A DNA stretch of 64,000 nt, from assembly GCA_958450325.1 (NCBI GenBank), contig CAUDLW010000063.1, positions 1 through 64,000 of the forward strand. Direction: 5' to 3'. The translations under genes were made by a program, and so were the position numbers. The notes beneath the pieces are model-generated. The model was not told the DNA's origin. It made no database searches and worked only from the letters and a program-made list of their open reading frames with translations. The DNA comes from Agrostemma githago (Eukaryota; Streptophyta; Magnoliopsida; Caryophyllales; Caryophyllaceae). Below, in pieces: positions 36,920 to 50,520 of the stretch (position 1 is the first letter of the stretch; every line of letters starts with the position of its first letter).

Positions 36920-39900
36920 GTGAACCCTGTCGTGGATGTGATTCAAAGATGGGACACTGAACCTTAAGAGTAGGGTACCGCATAAGACGGGACGGAAAAG
37001 GGTTTAGGGTTGGATTAGGCGGACCTGATTCGCTGATCCGCCTAATCGAACCCAAAACCTTTTTCCTTATTCAAGGACGGAAAAGGGTTTAGGGTTGGAT
37101 TAGGCGGATCCCCTTCGCGGATCCGCCTAATCCAACCCTAAACCCTTTTCCTTATTCAAGGTCACTAAACCCGCAAGAAACTGAACCCTAAGAGGGTATT
37201 GGTGAACCCTGTTGTGGATGTGATTCAAAGATGGGACACTGAACCTTAAGAGTAGGGTACCGTATAAGACGGGACGGAAAAGGGTTTAGGGTTGGATTAG
37301 GCGGACCCGCTTCGCGGATCCGCCTAATCCAACCCTAAACTCTTTTCCTTATTCAAGGTCACTAAACCCGCAAGAAACTGAACCCTAAGAGGGTATTGGT
37401 GAACCCTGTCGTGGATGTGATTCAAAGATGGGACACTGAACCTTAAGAGTAGGGTAACGCATAAGACGGGACGGAAAAGGGTTTAGGGTTGGATTAGGCG
37501 GACCCGCTTAGCGGATCCGCCTAATCCAACCCTAAACCCTTTTCCTTATTCAAGGTCACTAAACCCGCAAGAAACTGAACCCTAAGAGGGTATTGGTGAA
37601 CCCTGTCGTGGATGTGATTCAAAGATGGGACACTGAACCTTAAGAGTAGGGTACCGCATAAGACGGGACGGAAAAGGGTTTAGGGTTGGATTAGGCGGAC
37701 CCGCTTCGCTGATTCCCCTAATCCAACCGTAAACCCTTTTCCTTATTCAAGGACGGAAAAGGGTTTAGGGTTGGATTAGGCGGATCCCCTTCGCGGATCC
37801 GCCTAATCAAACCCTTAACCCTTTTCCTTATTCAAGGTCACTAAACCCGCAAGAAACTGAACCCTAAGAGGGTATTGGTGAACCCTGTTGTGGATGTGAT
37901 TCAAAGATGGGACACTGAACCTTAAGAGTAGGGTACCGCATAAGACGGGACGGAAAAGGGTTTAGGGTTGGATTAGGCGGACCCGCTTCGCGGATCCGCC
38001 TAATCCAACCCTAAACCCTTTTCCTTATTCAAGGTCACTAAACCCGCAAGAAACTGAACCCTAAGAGGGTATTGGTGAACCCTGTCGTGGATGTGATTCA
38101 AAGATGGGACACTGAACCTTAAGAGTAGGGTACCGCATAAAACGCGACGGAAAAGGGTTTAGGGTTGGATTAGGCGGACCCGCTTCGCGGATCCACCTAA
38201 TCCAACCCTAAACCCTTTTCCTTATTCATGGTCACTAAACCCGCAAGAAACTGAACCCTAAGAGGGTATTGGTGAACCCTGTCGTGGATGTGATTCAAAG
38301 ATGGGACACTGAACCTTAAGAGTAGGGTACCGCATAAGACGGGACGGAAAAGGGTTTAGGGTTGGATTACGCGAACCCGCTTCGCGGATCCGCCTAATCC
38401 AACCCTAAACCCTTTTTCTTATTCAACGTCACTAAACCCGCAAGAAACTGAACCCTAAGAGGGTATTGGTGAACCCTGTTGTGGATGTGATTCAAAGATG
38501 GGACACTGAACCTTAAGAGTAGGGTACCGCATAAGACGGGACGGAAAAGGGTTTAGGGTTGGATTAGGCGGATCCGCGAAGAGGGTCCGCCTAATCCAAC
38601 CCTAAACCCTTTCCCTTATTCAAGGTCACTAAACCCGCACGAAACTGAACCCTAATAGGGTATTGGTGAACCCAGTCGTGGATGTGATTCAAAGATGGGA
38701 CACTGAACCATAAGAGTAGGGTACCGCATAAGACGGGACGGAAAAGGGTTTAGGGTTAAATTAGGCGGACCCACTTCGCTGATCCGCCTAATCCAAACCT
38801 AAACCCTTTTCCTTATTCAAGGTCACTAAACCCGCAAGAAACTGAACCCTAAGAGGGTATTGGTGAACCCTGTCGTGGATGTGATTCAAAGATGGGACAC
38901 TGAACCTTAAGAGTAGGGTACCGCATAAGACGGGACGGAAAAGGGTTTAGGGTTGGATTAGGCGGACCTGCTTCGCTGATCCGCCTAATCGAACCCAAAA
39001 CCTTTTTCCTTATTCAAGGACGGAAAAGGGTTTAGGGTTGGATTAGGCGGATCCCCTTCGCGGATCCGCCTAATCCAACCCTAAACCCTTTTCCTTATTC
39101 AAGGTCACTAAACCCGCAAGAAACTGAACCCTAAGAGGGTATTGGTGAACCCTGTTGTGGATGTGATTCAAAGATGGGACACTGAACCTTAAGAGTAGGG
39201 TACCGTATAAGACGGGACGGAAAAGGGTTTAGGGTTGGATTAGGCGGACCCGCTTCGCGGATCCGCCTAATCCAACCCTAAACTCTTTTCCTTATTCAAG
39301 GTCACTAAACCCGCAAGAAACTGAACCCTAAGAGGGTATTGGTGAACCCTGTCGTGGATGTGATTCAAAGATGGGACACTGAACCTTAAGAGTAGGGTAA
39401 CGCATAAGACGGGACGGAAAAGGGTTTAGGGTTGGATTAGGCGGACCCGCTTAGCGGATCCGCCTAATCCAACCCTAAACCCTTTTCCTTATTCAAGGTC
39501 ACTAAACCCGCAAGAAACTGAACCCTAAGAGGGTATTGGTGAACCCTGTCGTGGATGTGATTCAAAGATGGGACACTGAACCTTAAGAGTAGGGTACCGC
39601 ATAAGACGGGACGGAAAAGGGTTTAGGGTTGGATTAGGCGGACCCGCTTCGCTGATTCGCCTAATCCAACCGTAAACCCTTTTCCTTATTCAAGGACGGA
39701 AAAGGGTTTAGGGTTGGATTAGGCGGATCCCCTTCGCGGATCCGCCTAATCAAACCCTTAACCCTTTTCCTTATTCAAGGTCACTAAACCCGCAAGAAAC
39801 TGAACCCTAAGAGGGTATTGGTGAACCCTGTTGTGGATGTGATTCAAAGATGGGACACTGAAACTTAAGAGTAGGGTACCGCATAAGACGGGACGGAAAA

Positions 39901-41651
39901 GGGTTTAGGGTTGGATTAGGCGGACCCGCTTCGCGGATCCGCCTAATCCAACCCTAAACCCTTTTCCTTATTCAAGGTCACTAAACCCGCAAGAAACTGA
40001 ACCCTAAGAGGGTATTGGTGAACCCTGTCGTGGATATGATTCAAAGATGGGACACTGAACCTTAAGAGTAGGGTACCGCATAAAACGCGATGGAAAAGGG
40101 TTTAGGGTTTGATTAGGCGGACCTGCTTCGCTGATTCGCCTAATCCAACCGTAAACCCTTTTCCTTATTCAAGGACGGAAAAGGGTTTAGGGTTGGATTA
40201 GGCGGATCCCCTTCGCGGATCCGCCTAATCAAACCCTTAACCCTTTTCCTTATTCAAGGTCACTAAACCCGCAAGAAACTGAACCCTAATAGGGTATTGG
40301 TGAACCCAGTCGTGGATGTGATTCAAAGATGGGACACTGAACCATAAGAGTAGGGTACCGCATAAGACGGGACGGAAAAGGGTTTAGGGTTAAATTAGGC
40401 GGACCCACTTCGCTGATCCGCCTAATCCAAACCTAAACCCTTTTCCTTATTCAAGGTCACTAAACCCGCAAGAAACTGAACCCTAAGAGGGTATTGGTGA
40501 ACCCTGTCGTGGATGTGATTCAAAGATGGGACACTGAACCTTAAGAGTAGGGTACCGCATAAGACGGGACGGAAAAGGGTTTAGGGTTGGATTAGGCGGA
40601 CCTGCTTCGCTGATCCGCCTAATCGAACCCAAAACCTTTTTCCTTATTCAAGGACGGAAAAGGGTTTAGGGTTGGATTAGGCGGATCCCCTTCGCGGATC
40701 CGCCTAATCCAACCCTAAACCCTTTTCCTTATTCAAGGTCACTAAACCCGCAAGAAACTGAACCCTAAGAGGGTATTGGTGAACCCTGTTGTGGATGTGA
40801 TTCAAAGATGGGACACTGAACCTTAAGAGTAGGGTACCGTATAAGACGGGACGGAAAAGGGTTTAGGGTTGGATTAGGCGGACCCGCTTCGCGGATCCGC
40901 CTAATCCAACCCTAAACTCTTTTCCTTATTCAAGGTCACTAAACCCGCAAGAAACTGAACCCTAAGAGGGTATTGGTGAACCCTGTCGTGGATGTGATTC
41001 AAAGATGGGACACTGAACCTTAAGAGTAGGGTAACGCATAAGACGGGACGGAAAAGGGTTTAGGGTTGGATTAGGCGGACCCGCTTAGCGGATCCGCCTA
41101 ATCCAACCCTAAACCCTTTTCCTTATTCAAGGTCACTAAACCCGCAAGAAACTGAACCCTAAGAGGGTATTGGTGAACCCTGTCGTGGATGTGATTCAAA
41201 GATGGGACACTGAACCTTAAGAGTAGGGTACCGCATAAGACGGGACGGAAAAGGGTTTAGGGTTGGATTAGGCGGACCCGCTTCGCTGATTCGCCTAATC
41301 CAACCGTAAACCCTTTTCCTTATTCAAGGACGGAAAAGGGTTTAGGGTTGGATTAGGCGGATCCCCTTCGCGGATCCGCCTAATCAAACCCTTAACCCTT
41401 TTCCTTATTCAAGGTCACTAAACCCGCAAGAAACTGAACCCTAAGAGGGTATTGGTGAACCCTGTTGTGGATGTGATTCAAAGATGGGACACTGAAACTT
41501 AAGAGTAGGGTACCGCATAAGACGGGACGGAAAAGGGTTTAGGGTTGGATTAGGCGGACCCGCTTCGCGGATCCGCCTAATCCAACCCTAAACCCTTTTC
41601 CTTATTCAAGGTCACTAAACCCGCAAGAAACTGAACCCTAAGAGGGTATTG
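36920..41651 (+). repeat. Higher-order repeat, 1943 bp and a shortened 1634-bp form
   Basis: The CGAACCCAAAACC host plus module recurs at 36920, 38863 and 40497. The first interval is 1943 bp (7x197 + 2x282). The second is 1634 bp because four monomers are replaced by a 282-bp hybrid at 40018. Shared markers are GTACCGTATAAG with AAACTC, GTAACGC/CTTAGCGG, and a module with CAAACCCTTAACCC. The third copy is recognisable to 41651. Confidence 0.86.
40018..40299 (+). repeat. Hybrid compound unit
   Basis: The left half is ATATG class (GTGGATATG, GCGATGG, GGGTTTGATT, ACCTGC). The right half is the CTGATTCGCC/AACCGTAAACC class with a short module. The switch lies in the hairpin spacer. The unit bridges what are separate monomers in the neighbouring copies and explains the 1634-bp interval. 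Confidence 0.83.
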
Positions 41652-44600
41652 GTGAACCCTGTCGTGGATATGATTCAAAGATGGGACACTGAACCTTAAG
41701 AGTAGGGTACCGCATAAAACGCGATGGAAAAGGGTTTAGGGTTTGATTAGGCGGACCTGCTTCGCGGATCCGCCTAATCCAACCCTAAACCCTTTTCCTT
41801 ATTCATGGTCACTAAACCCGCAAGAAACTGAACCCTAAGAGGGTATTGGTGAACCCTGTCGTGGATGTGATTCAAAGATGGGACACTGAACCTTAAGAGT
41901 AGGTTACCGCATAAGACGGGACGGAAAAGGGTTTAGGGTTGGATTAGGCGGACCCGCTTCGTGGATCCGCCTATTCCGACCCTAAATCCTTTTCCTTATT
42001 CAAGGTCACTAAACCCGCAAGAAACTGAACCCTAAGAGGGTATTGGTGAACCCTGTCGTGGATGTGATTCAAAGATGGGACACTGAACCTTAAGAGTAGG
42101 GTACCGCATAAGACGGGACGGAAAAGGGTTTAGGGTTAGATTAGGCGGACCCGCTTCGCTGATCCGCCTAATCCAACCCTAAACCCTTTTCCTTATTCAA
42201 GGACGGAAAAGAGTTTAGGGTTGGATTAGGCGGATCCCCTTCGCGGATCCGCCTAATCCAACCCTAAACCCTTTTCCTTATTCAAGGTCACTAAACCCGC
42301 AAGAAACTGAACCCTAAGAGGGTATTGGTGAACCCTGTTGTGGATGTGATTCAAAGATGGGACACTAAACCTTAAGAGTAGGGTACCGCATAAGACGGGA
42401 CGGAAAAGGGTTTAGGGTTGGATTAGGCGGACCCGCTTCGCGGATCCGCCTAATCCAACCCTAAACCGTTTTCCTTATTCAAGGTCAATAAACCCGCAAG
42501 AAACAGAACCCTAAGAGGGTATTGGTGAACCCTGTCGTGGATGTGATTCAAAGATGGGACACTGAACCTTAAGAGTAGGGTACCGCATAAGACGGGACGG
42601 AAAAGGGTTTAGGGTTGGATCAGGCGGATCCCCTTCGCGGATCCGCCTAATCCAACCCTAAACCCTTTTCCTTATTCAAGGTCACTAAACCCGCAAGAAA
42701 CTGAACCCTAAGAGGGTATTGGTGAACCCTGTTGTGGATGTGATTCAAAGATGGGACACTGAACCTTAAGAGTAGGGTACCGCATAAAACGGGCTGGAAA
42801 AGGGTTTAGGGTTAGATTAGGCGGACCCGCTTCGCAGATCCGCCTAATCCAACCCTAAACCCTTTTCCTTATTCAAGGTCACTAAACCCGCAAGAAACTG
42901 AACCCTAAGAGGGTATTGGTGAACCCTGTCGTGGATGTGATTCAAAGATGGGACACTGAACCTTAAGAGTAGGGTACCGCATAAAACGCGACGGAAAAGG
43001 GTTTAGGGTTGGATTAGGCGGTCCCGCTTCGCGGATCCACCTAATCCAACCCTAAACCCTTTTCCTTATTCATGGTCACTAAACCCGCAAGAAACTGAAC
43101 CCTAAGAGGGTATTGGTGAACCCTGTCGTGGATGTGATTCAAAGATGGGACACTGAACCTTAAGAGTAGGGTACCGCATAAGACGGGACGGAAAAGGGTT
43201 TAGGGTTGGATTAGGCGAACCCGCTTCGCGGATCCGCCTAATCCAACCCTAAACCCTTTTTCTTATTCAACGTCACTAAACCCGCAAGAAACTGAACCCT
43301 AAGAGGGTATTGGTGAACCCTGTTGTGGATGTGATTCAAAGATGGGACACTGAACCTTAAGAGTAGGGTACCGCATAAGACGGGACGGAAAAGGGTTTAG
43401 GGTTGGATTAGGCGGATCCGCGAAGAGGGTCCGCCTAATCCAACCTTAAACCCTTTCCCTTATTCAAGGTCACTAAACCCGCAAGAAACTGAACCCTAAT
43501 AGGGTATTGGTGAACCCTGTCGTGGATGTGATTCAAAGATGGGACACTGAACCATAAGAGTAGGGTACCGCATAAGACGGGACGGAAAAGGGTTTAGGGT
43601 TAAATTAGGCGGACCCACTTCGCTGATCCGCCTAATCCAACCCTAAACCCTTTTCCTTATTCAAGGTCACTAAACCCGCAAGAAACTGAACCCTAAGAGG
43701 GTATTGGTGAACCCTGTCGTGGATGTGATTCAAAGATGGGACACTGAACCTTAAGAGTAGGGTACCGCATAAGACGGGACGGAAAAGGGTTTAGGGTTGG
43801 ATTAGGCGGACCTGCTTCGTTGATCCGCCTAATCGAACCCAAAACCTTTTTCCTTATTCAAGGACGGAAAAGGGTTTAGGGTTGGATTTGGCGGATCCCC
43901 TTCGCGGATCCGCCTAATCCAACCCTAAACCCTTTTCCTTATTCAAGGTCACTAAACCCGCAAGAAACTGAACACTAAGAGGGTATTGGTGAACCCTGTT
44001 GTGGATGTGATTCAAAGATGGGACACTGAAACTTAAGAGTAGGGTACCATATAAGACGGGACGGAAAAGGGTTTAGGGTTGGATTAGGCGGACCCGCTTC
44101 GCGGATCCGCCTAATCCAACCCTAAACCCTTTTCCTTATTCAAGGTCACTAAACCCGCAAGAAACTGAACCCTAAGAGGGTATTGGTGAACCCTGTCGTG
44201 GATATGATTCAAAGATGGGACACTGAACCTTAAGAGTAGGGTACCGCATAAAATGCGACGGAAAAGGGTTTAGGGTTGGATTAGGCGGACCCGCTTCGCG
44301 GATCCACCTAATCCAACCCTAAACCCTTTTCCTTATTCATGGTCACTAAACCCGCAAGAAAATGAACCCTAAGAGGGTATTGGTGAACCCTGTCGTGGAT
44401 GTGATTCAAAGATGGGACACTGAAGCTTAAGAGTAAGGTACCGCATAAGACGGGACGGAAAAGGGTTTAGGGTTGGATTAGGCGAACCCGCTTCGCTGAT
44501 CCGCCTAATCGAACCCAAAACCTTTTTCCTTATTCAAGGACGGAAAAGGGTTTAGGGTTGGATTAGGCGGATCCCCTTTGCGGATCCGCCTAATCCAACC

Positions 44601-46410
44601 CTAAACCCTTTTCCTTATTCAAGGTCACTAAACCCGCAAGAAACTGAACCCTAAGAGGGTATTGGTGAACCCTGTTGTGGATGTGATTCAAAGATGGGAC
44701 ACTGAACCTTAAGAGTAGGGTACCGCATAAGACGGGACGGAAAAGGGTTTAGGGTTGGATTAGGCGGATCCGCGAAGAGGGTCCGCCTAATCCAACCCTA
44801 AACCCTTTTACTTATTCAAGGTCAATAAACCCGCAAGAAACTGAACACTAAGAGGGTATTGGTGAACCCTGTCGTGGATGTGATTCAAAGATGGGACACT
44901 GAACCTTAAGAGTAGGGTACCGCATAAGACGGGACGGAAAAGGGTTTAGGGTTGGATTAGGCGAACCCGCTTCGCGGATCCGCCTAATCCAACCCTAAAC
45001 CCTTTTTCTTATTCAACGTCACTAAACCCGCAAGAAACTGAACCCTAAGAGGGTATTGGTGAACCCTGTTGTGGATGTGATTCAAAGATGGGACACTGAA
45101 CCTTAAGAGTAGGGTACCGCATAAGACGGGACGGAAAAGGGTTTAGGGTTGGATTAGGCGGATCCGCGAAGAGGGTCCGCCTAATCCAACCTTAAACCCT
45201 TTCCCTTATTCAAGGTCACTAAACCCGCAAGAAACTGAACCCTAATAGGGTATTGGTGAACCCTGTCGTGGATTTGATTCAAAGATGGGACACTGAACCA
45301 TAAGAGTAGGGTACCGCATAAGACGGGACGGAAAAGGGTTTAGGGTTAAATTAGGCGGACCCGCTTCGCTGATCCGCCTAATCCAACCCTAAACCCTTTT
45401 CCTTATTCAAGGTCACTAAACCCGCAAGAAACTGAACCCTAAGAGGGTATTGGTGAACCCTGTCGTGGATGTGATTCAAAGATGGGACACTGAACCTTAA
45501 GAGTAGGGTACCGCATAAGACGGGACGGAAAAGGGTTTAGGGTTGGATTAGGCGGACCTGCTTCGCTGATCCGCCTAATCGAACCCAAAACCTTTTTCCT
45601 TATTCAAGGACGGAAAAGGGTTTAGGGTTGGATTAGGCGGATCCCCTTCGCGGATCCGCCTAATCCAACCCTAAACCCTTTTCCTTATTCAAGGTCACTA
45701 AACCCGCAAGAAACTGAACCCTAAGAGGGTATTGGTGAACCCTGTCGTGGATATGATTCAAAGATGGGACACTGAACCTTAAGAGTAGGGTACCGCATAA
45801 AATGCGACGGAAAAGGGTTTACGGTTGGATTAGGCGGACCCGCTTCGCGGATCCGCCTAATCCAACCCTAAACCCTTTTCCTTATTCATTGTCACTAAAC
45901 CCGCAAGAAACTGAACCCTAAGAGGGTATTGGTGAACCCTGTCGTGGATGTGATTCAAAGATGGGACACTGAAGCTTAAGAGTAAGGTACCGCATAAGAC
46001 GGGACGGAAAAGGGTTTAGGGTTGGATTAGGCGAACCCGCTTCGCTGATCCGCCTAATCGAACCCAAAACCTTTTTCCTTATTCAAGGACGGAAAAGGGT
46101 TTAGGGTTGGATTAGGCGGATCCCCTTTGCGGATCCGCCTAATCCAACCCTAAACCCTTTTCCTTATTCAAGGTCACTAAACCCGCAAGAAACTGAACCC
46201 TAAGAGGGTATTGGTGAACCCTGTTGTGGATGTGATTCAAAGATGGGACACTGAACCTTAAGAGTAGGGTACCGCATAAGACGGGACGGAAAAGGGTTTA
46301 GGGTTGGATTAGGCGGACCCGCTTCGCGGATCCGCCTAATCCAACCCTAAACCCTTTTCCTTATTCAAGGTCAATAAACCCGCAAGAAACTGAACCCTAA
46401 GAGGGTATTG
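41652..46410 (+). repeat. Mosaic of known monomer lineages
   Basis: Most lineages appear here in a less regular order: ATATG (41652), GGTTACC (41849), GGTTAGATT plus module (42046), CACTAAACC (42328), a module-spacer hybrid (42525), AAAACGCG/GGATCCACC (42919, 44186) and inverted spacers (43313, 44665, 45059). A 1746-bp echo links 43116-43706 with 44862-45452, and a 1549-bp echo links 44186-44664 with 45735-46213. Private changes are denser than elsewhere, for example GGATCAGGCGG, AAAACGGGCTGG, GGATTTGGCGG and TTTACGGTTGG, so this segment looks older or less homogenised. Confidence 0.82.
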
Positions 46411-49400
46411 GTGAACCCTGTCGTGGATGTGATTCAAAGATGGGACACTGAACCTTAAGAGAAGGGTACCGCATAAGACGGGACGGAAAAGGGTTTAGGG
46501 TTGGATTAGGCGGACCCGCTTCGCTGATCCGCCTAATCCAACCCTAAACCCTTTCCCTTATTCAAGGTCACTAAACCCGCAAGAAACTGAACCCTAATAG
46601 GGTATTGGTGAACCCTGTCGTGGATTTGATTCAAAGATGGGACACTGAACCATAAGAGTAGGGTACCGCATAAGACGGGACGGAAAAGGGTTTAGGGTTA
46701 AATTAGGCGGACCCGCTTCGCTGATCCGCCTAATCCAACCCTAAACCCTTTTCCTTATTCAAGGTCACTAAACCCGCAAGAAACTGAACCCTAAGAGGGT
46801 ATTGGTGAACCCTGTCGTGGATGTGATTCAAAGATGGGACACTGAACCTTAAGAGTAGGGTACCGCATAAGACGGGACGGAAAAGGGTTTAGGGTTGGAT
46901 TAGGCGGATCCGCGAAGAGGGTCCGCCTAATCCAACCTTAAACCCTTTCCCTTATTCAAGGTCACTAAACCCGCAAGAAACTGAACCCTAATAGGGTATT
47001 GGTGAACCCTGTCGTGGATTTGATTCAAAGATGGGACACTGAACCATAAGAGTAGGGTACCGCATAAGACGGGACGGAAAAGGGTTTAGGGTTAAATTAG
47101 GCGGACCCGCTTCGCTGATCCGCCTAATCCAACCCTAAACCCTTTTCCTTATTCATGGTCACTAAACCCGCAAGAAACTGAACCCTAAGAGGGTATTGGT
47201 GAACCCTGTCGTGGATGTGATTCAAAGATGGGACACTGAAGCTTAAGAGTAAGGTACCGCATAAGACGGGACGGAAAAGGGTTTAGGGTTGGATTAGGCG
47301 AACCCGCTTCGCTGATCCGCCTAATCGAACCCAAAACCTTTTTCCTTATTCAAGGACGGAAAAGGGTTTAGGGTTGGATTAGGCGGATCCCCTTTGCGGA
47401 TCCGCCTAATCCAACCCTAAACCCTTTTCCTTATTCAAGGTCACTAAACCCGCAAGAAACTGAACCCTAAGAGGGTATTGGTGAACCCTGTTGTGGATGT
47501 GATTCAAAGATGGGACACTGAACCTTAAGAGTAGGGTACCGCATAAGACGGGACGGAAAAGGGTTTAGGGTTGGATTAGGCGGACCCGCTTCGCGGATCC
47601 GCCTAATCCAACCCTAAACCCTTTTCCTTATTCAAGGTCAATAAACCCGCAAGAAACTGAACCCTAAGAGGGTATTGGTGAACCCTGTCGTGGATGTGAT
47701 TCAAAGATGGGACACTGAACCTTAAGAGAAGGGTACCGCATAAGACGGGACGAAAAAGGGTTTAGGGTTGGATTAGGCGGACCCGCTTCGCTGATCCGCC
47801 TAATCCAACCCTAAACCCTTTCCCTTATTCAAGGTCACTAAACCCGCAAGAAACTGAACCCTAAGAGGGTATTGGTGAACCCTGTGGTGGATGTGATTCA
47901 AAGATGGGACACTGAACCTTAAGAGTAGGGTACCACATAAAACGCGACGGAAAAGGGTTTAGGGTTGGATTAGGCGGACCCGCTTCGCGGATCCACCTAA
48001 TCCAACCCTAAACCCTTTTCCTTATTCATGGTCACTAAACCCGCAAGAAACTGAACCCTAAGAGGGTATTAGTGAACCCTGTCGTGGATGTGAGTCAAAG
48101 ATGGGACACTGAACCTTAAGAGTAGGGTACCGCATAAGACGGGACGGAAAAGGGTTTAGGGTTGGATTAGGCGAACCCGCTTCGCGGATCCGCCTAATCC
48201 AACCCTAAACCCTTTTTCTTATTCAACGTCACTAAACCCGCAAGAAACTGAACCCTAAGAGGGTATTGGTGAACCCTGTTGTGGATGTGATTCAAAGATG
48301 GGACACTGAACCTTAAGAGTAGGGTACCGCATAAGACGGTACGGAAAAGGGTTTAGGGTTGGATTAGGCGGATCCGCGAAGAGGGTCCACCTAATCCAAC
48401 CCTAAACCCTTTCCCTTATTCAAGGTCACTAAACCCGCAAGAAACTGAACCCTAAGAGGGTATTGGTGAACCCTGTCGTGGATGTGATTCAAAGATGGGA
48501 CACTGAACCTTAAGAGAAGGGTACCGCATAAGACGGGACGGAAAAGGGTTTAGGGTTGGATTAGGCGGACCCGCTTCGCTGATCCGCCTAATCCAACCCT
48601 AAACCCTTTCCCTTATTCAAGGTCACTAAACCCGCAAGAAACTGAACCCTAATAGGGTATTGGTGAACCCTGTCGTGGATTTGATTCAAAGATGGGACAC
48701 TGAACCATAAGAGTAGGGTACCGCATAAGACGGGACGGAAAAGGGTTTAGGGTTAAATTAGGCGGACCCGCTTCGCTGATCCGCCTAATCCAACCCTAAA
48801 CCCTTTTCCTTATTCAAGGTCACTAAACCCGCAAGAAACTGAACCCTAAGAGGGTATTGGTGAACCCTGTCGTGGATGTGATTCAAAGATGGGACACTGA
48901 ACCTTAAGAGTAGGGTACCGCATAAGACGGGACGGAAAAGGGTTTAGGGTTGGATTAGGCGGATCCGCGAAGAGGGTCCGCCTAATCCAACCTTAAACCC
49001 TTTCCCTTATTCAAGGTCACTAAACCCGCAAGAAACTGAACCCTAATAGGGTATTGGTGAACCCTGTCGTGGATTTGATTCAAAGATGGGACACTGAACC
49101 ATAAGAGTAGGGTACCGCATAAGACGGGACGGAAAAGGGTTTAGGGTTAAATTAGGCGGACCCGCTTCGCTGATCCGCCTAATCCAACCCTAAACCCTTT
49201 TCCTTATTCATGGTCACTAAACCCGCAAGAAACTGAACCCTAAGAGGGTATTGGTGAACCCTGTCGTGGATGTGATTCAAAGATGGGACACTGAAGCTTA
49301 AGAGTAAGGTACCGCATAAGACGGGACGGAAAAGGGTTTAGGGTTGGATTAGGCGAACCCGCTTCGCTGATCCGCCTAATCGAACCCAAAACCTTTTTCC

Positions 49401-50520
49401 TTATTCAAGGACGGAAAAGGGTTTAGGGTTGGATTAGGCGGATCCCCTTTGCGGATCCGCCTAATCCAACCCTAAACCCTTTTCCTTATTCAAGGTCACT
49501 AAACCCGCAAGAAACTGAACCCTAAGAGGGTATTGGTGAACCCTGTTGTGGATGTGATTCAAAGATGGGACACTGAACCTTAAGAGTAGGGTACCGCATA
49601 AGACGGGACGGAAAAGGGTTTAGGGTTGGATTAGGCGGACCCGCTTCGCGGATCCGCCTAATCCAACCCTAAACCCTTTTCCTTATTCAAGGTCAATAAA
49701 CCCGCAAGAAACTGAACCCTAAGAGGGTATTGGTGAACCCTGTCGTGGATGTGATTCAAAGATGGGACACTGAACCTTAAGAGAAGGGTACCGCATAAGA
49801 CGGGACGAAAAAGGGTTTAGGGTTGGATTAGGCGGACCCGCTTCGCTGATCCGCCTAATCCAACCCTAAACCCTTTCCCTTATTCAAGGTCACTAAACCC
49901 GCAAGAAACTGAACCCTAAGAGGGTATTGGTGAACCCTGTGGTGGATGTGATTCAAAGATGGGACACTGAACCTTAAGAGTAGGGTACCACATAAAACGC
50001 GACGGAAAAGGGTTTAGGGTTGGATTAGGCGGACCCGCTTCGCGGATCCACCTAATCCAACCCTAAACCCTTTTCCTTATTCATGGTCACTAAACCCGCA
50101 AGAAACTGAACCCTAAGAGGGTATTAGTGAACCCTGTCGTGGATGTGAGTCAAAGATGGGACACTGAACCTTAAGAGTAGGGTACCGCATAAGACGGGAC
50201 GGAAAAGGGTTTAGGGTTGGATTAGGCGAACCCGCTTCGCGGATCCGCCTAATCCAACCCTAAACCCTTTTTCTTATTCAACGTCACTAAACCCGCAAGA
50301 AACTGAACCCTAAGAGGGTATTGGTGAACCCTGTTGTGGATGTGATTCAAAGATGGGACACTGAACCTTAAGAGTAGGGTACCGCATAAGACGGTACGGA
50401 AAAGGGTTTAGGGTTGGATTAGGCGGATCCGCGAAGAGGGTCCACCTAATCCAACCCTAAACCCTTTCCCTTATTCAAGGTCACTAAACCCGCAAGAAAC
50501 TGATCCCTAATAGGGTATTG
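46411..50520 (+). repeat. Higher-order repeat, 2055 bp, two copies
   Basis: Copies 46411-48465 and 48466-50520 each contain nine 197-bp units and one 282-bp unit (47199, 49254). Markers include GAGAAGGG, GTGGATTTG with ACCATAAGAG, an inverted spacer with AACCTTAAACC, GAAGCTTAAGAGTAAGG plus module, GACGAAAAAGG, GTGGTGGATG with GTACCACATAAAACG, ATTAGTGAACC with GTGAGTCAAAG, and GACGGTACGG with an inverted spacer. Even one-off changes such as GTGAGTCAAAG occur in both, so the duplication is recent. Confidence 0.9.
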
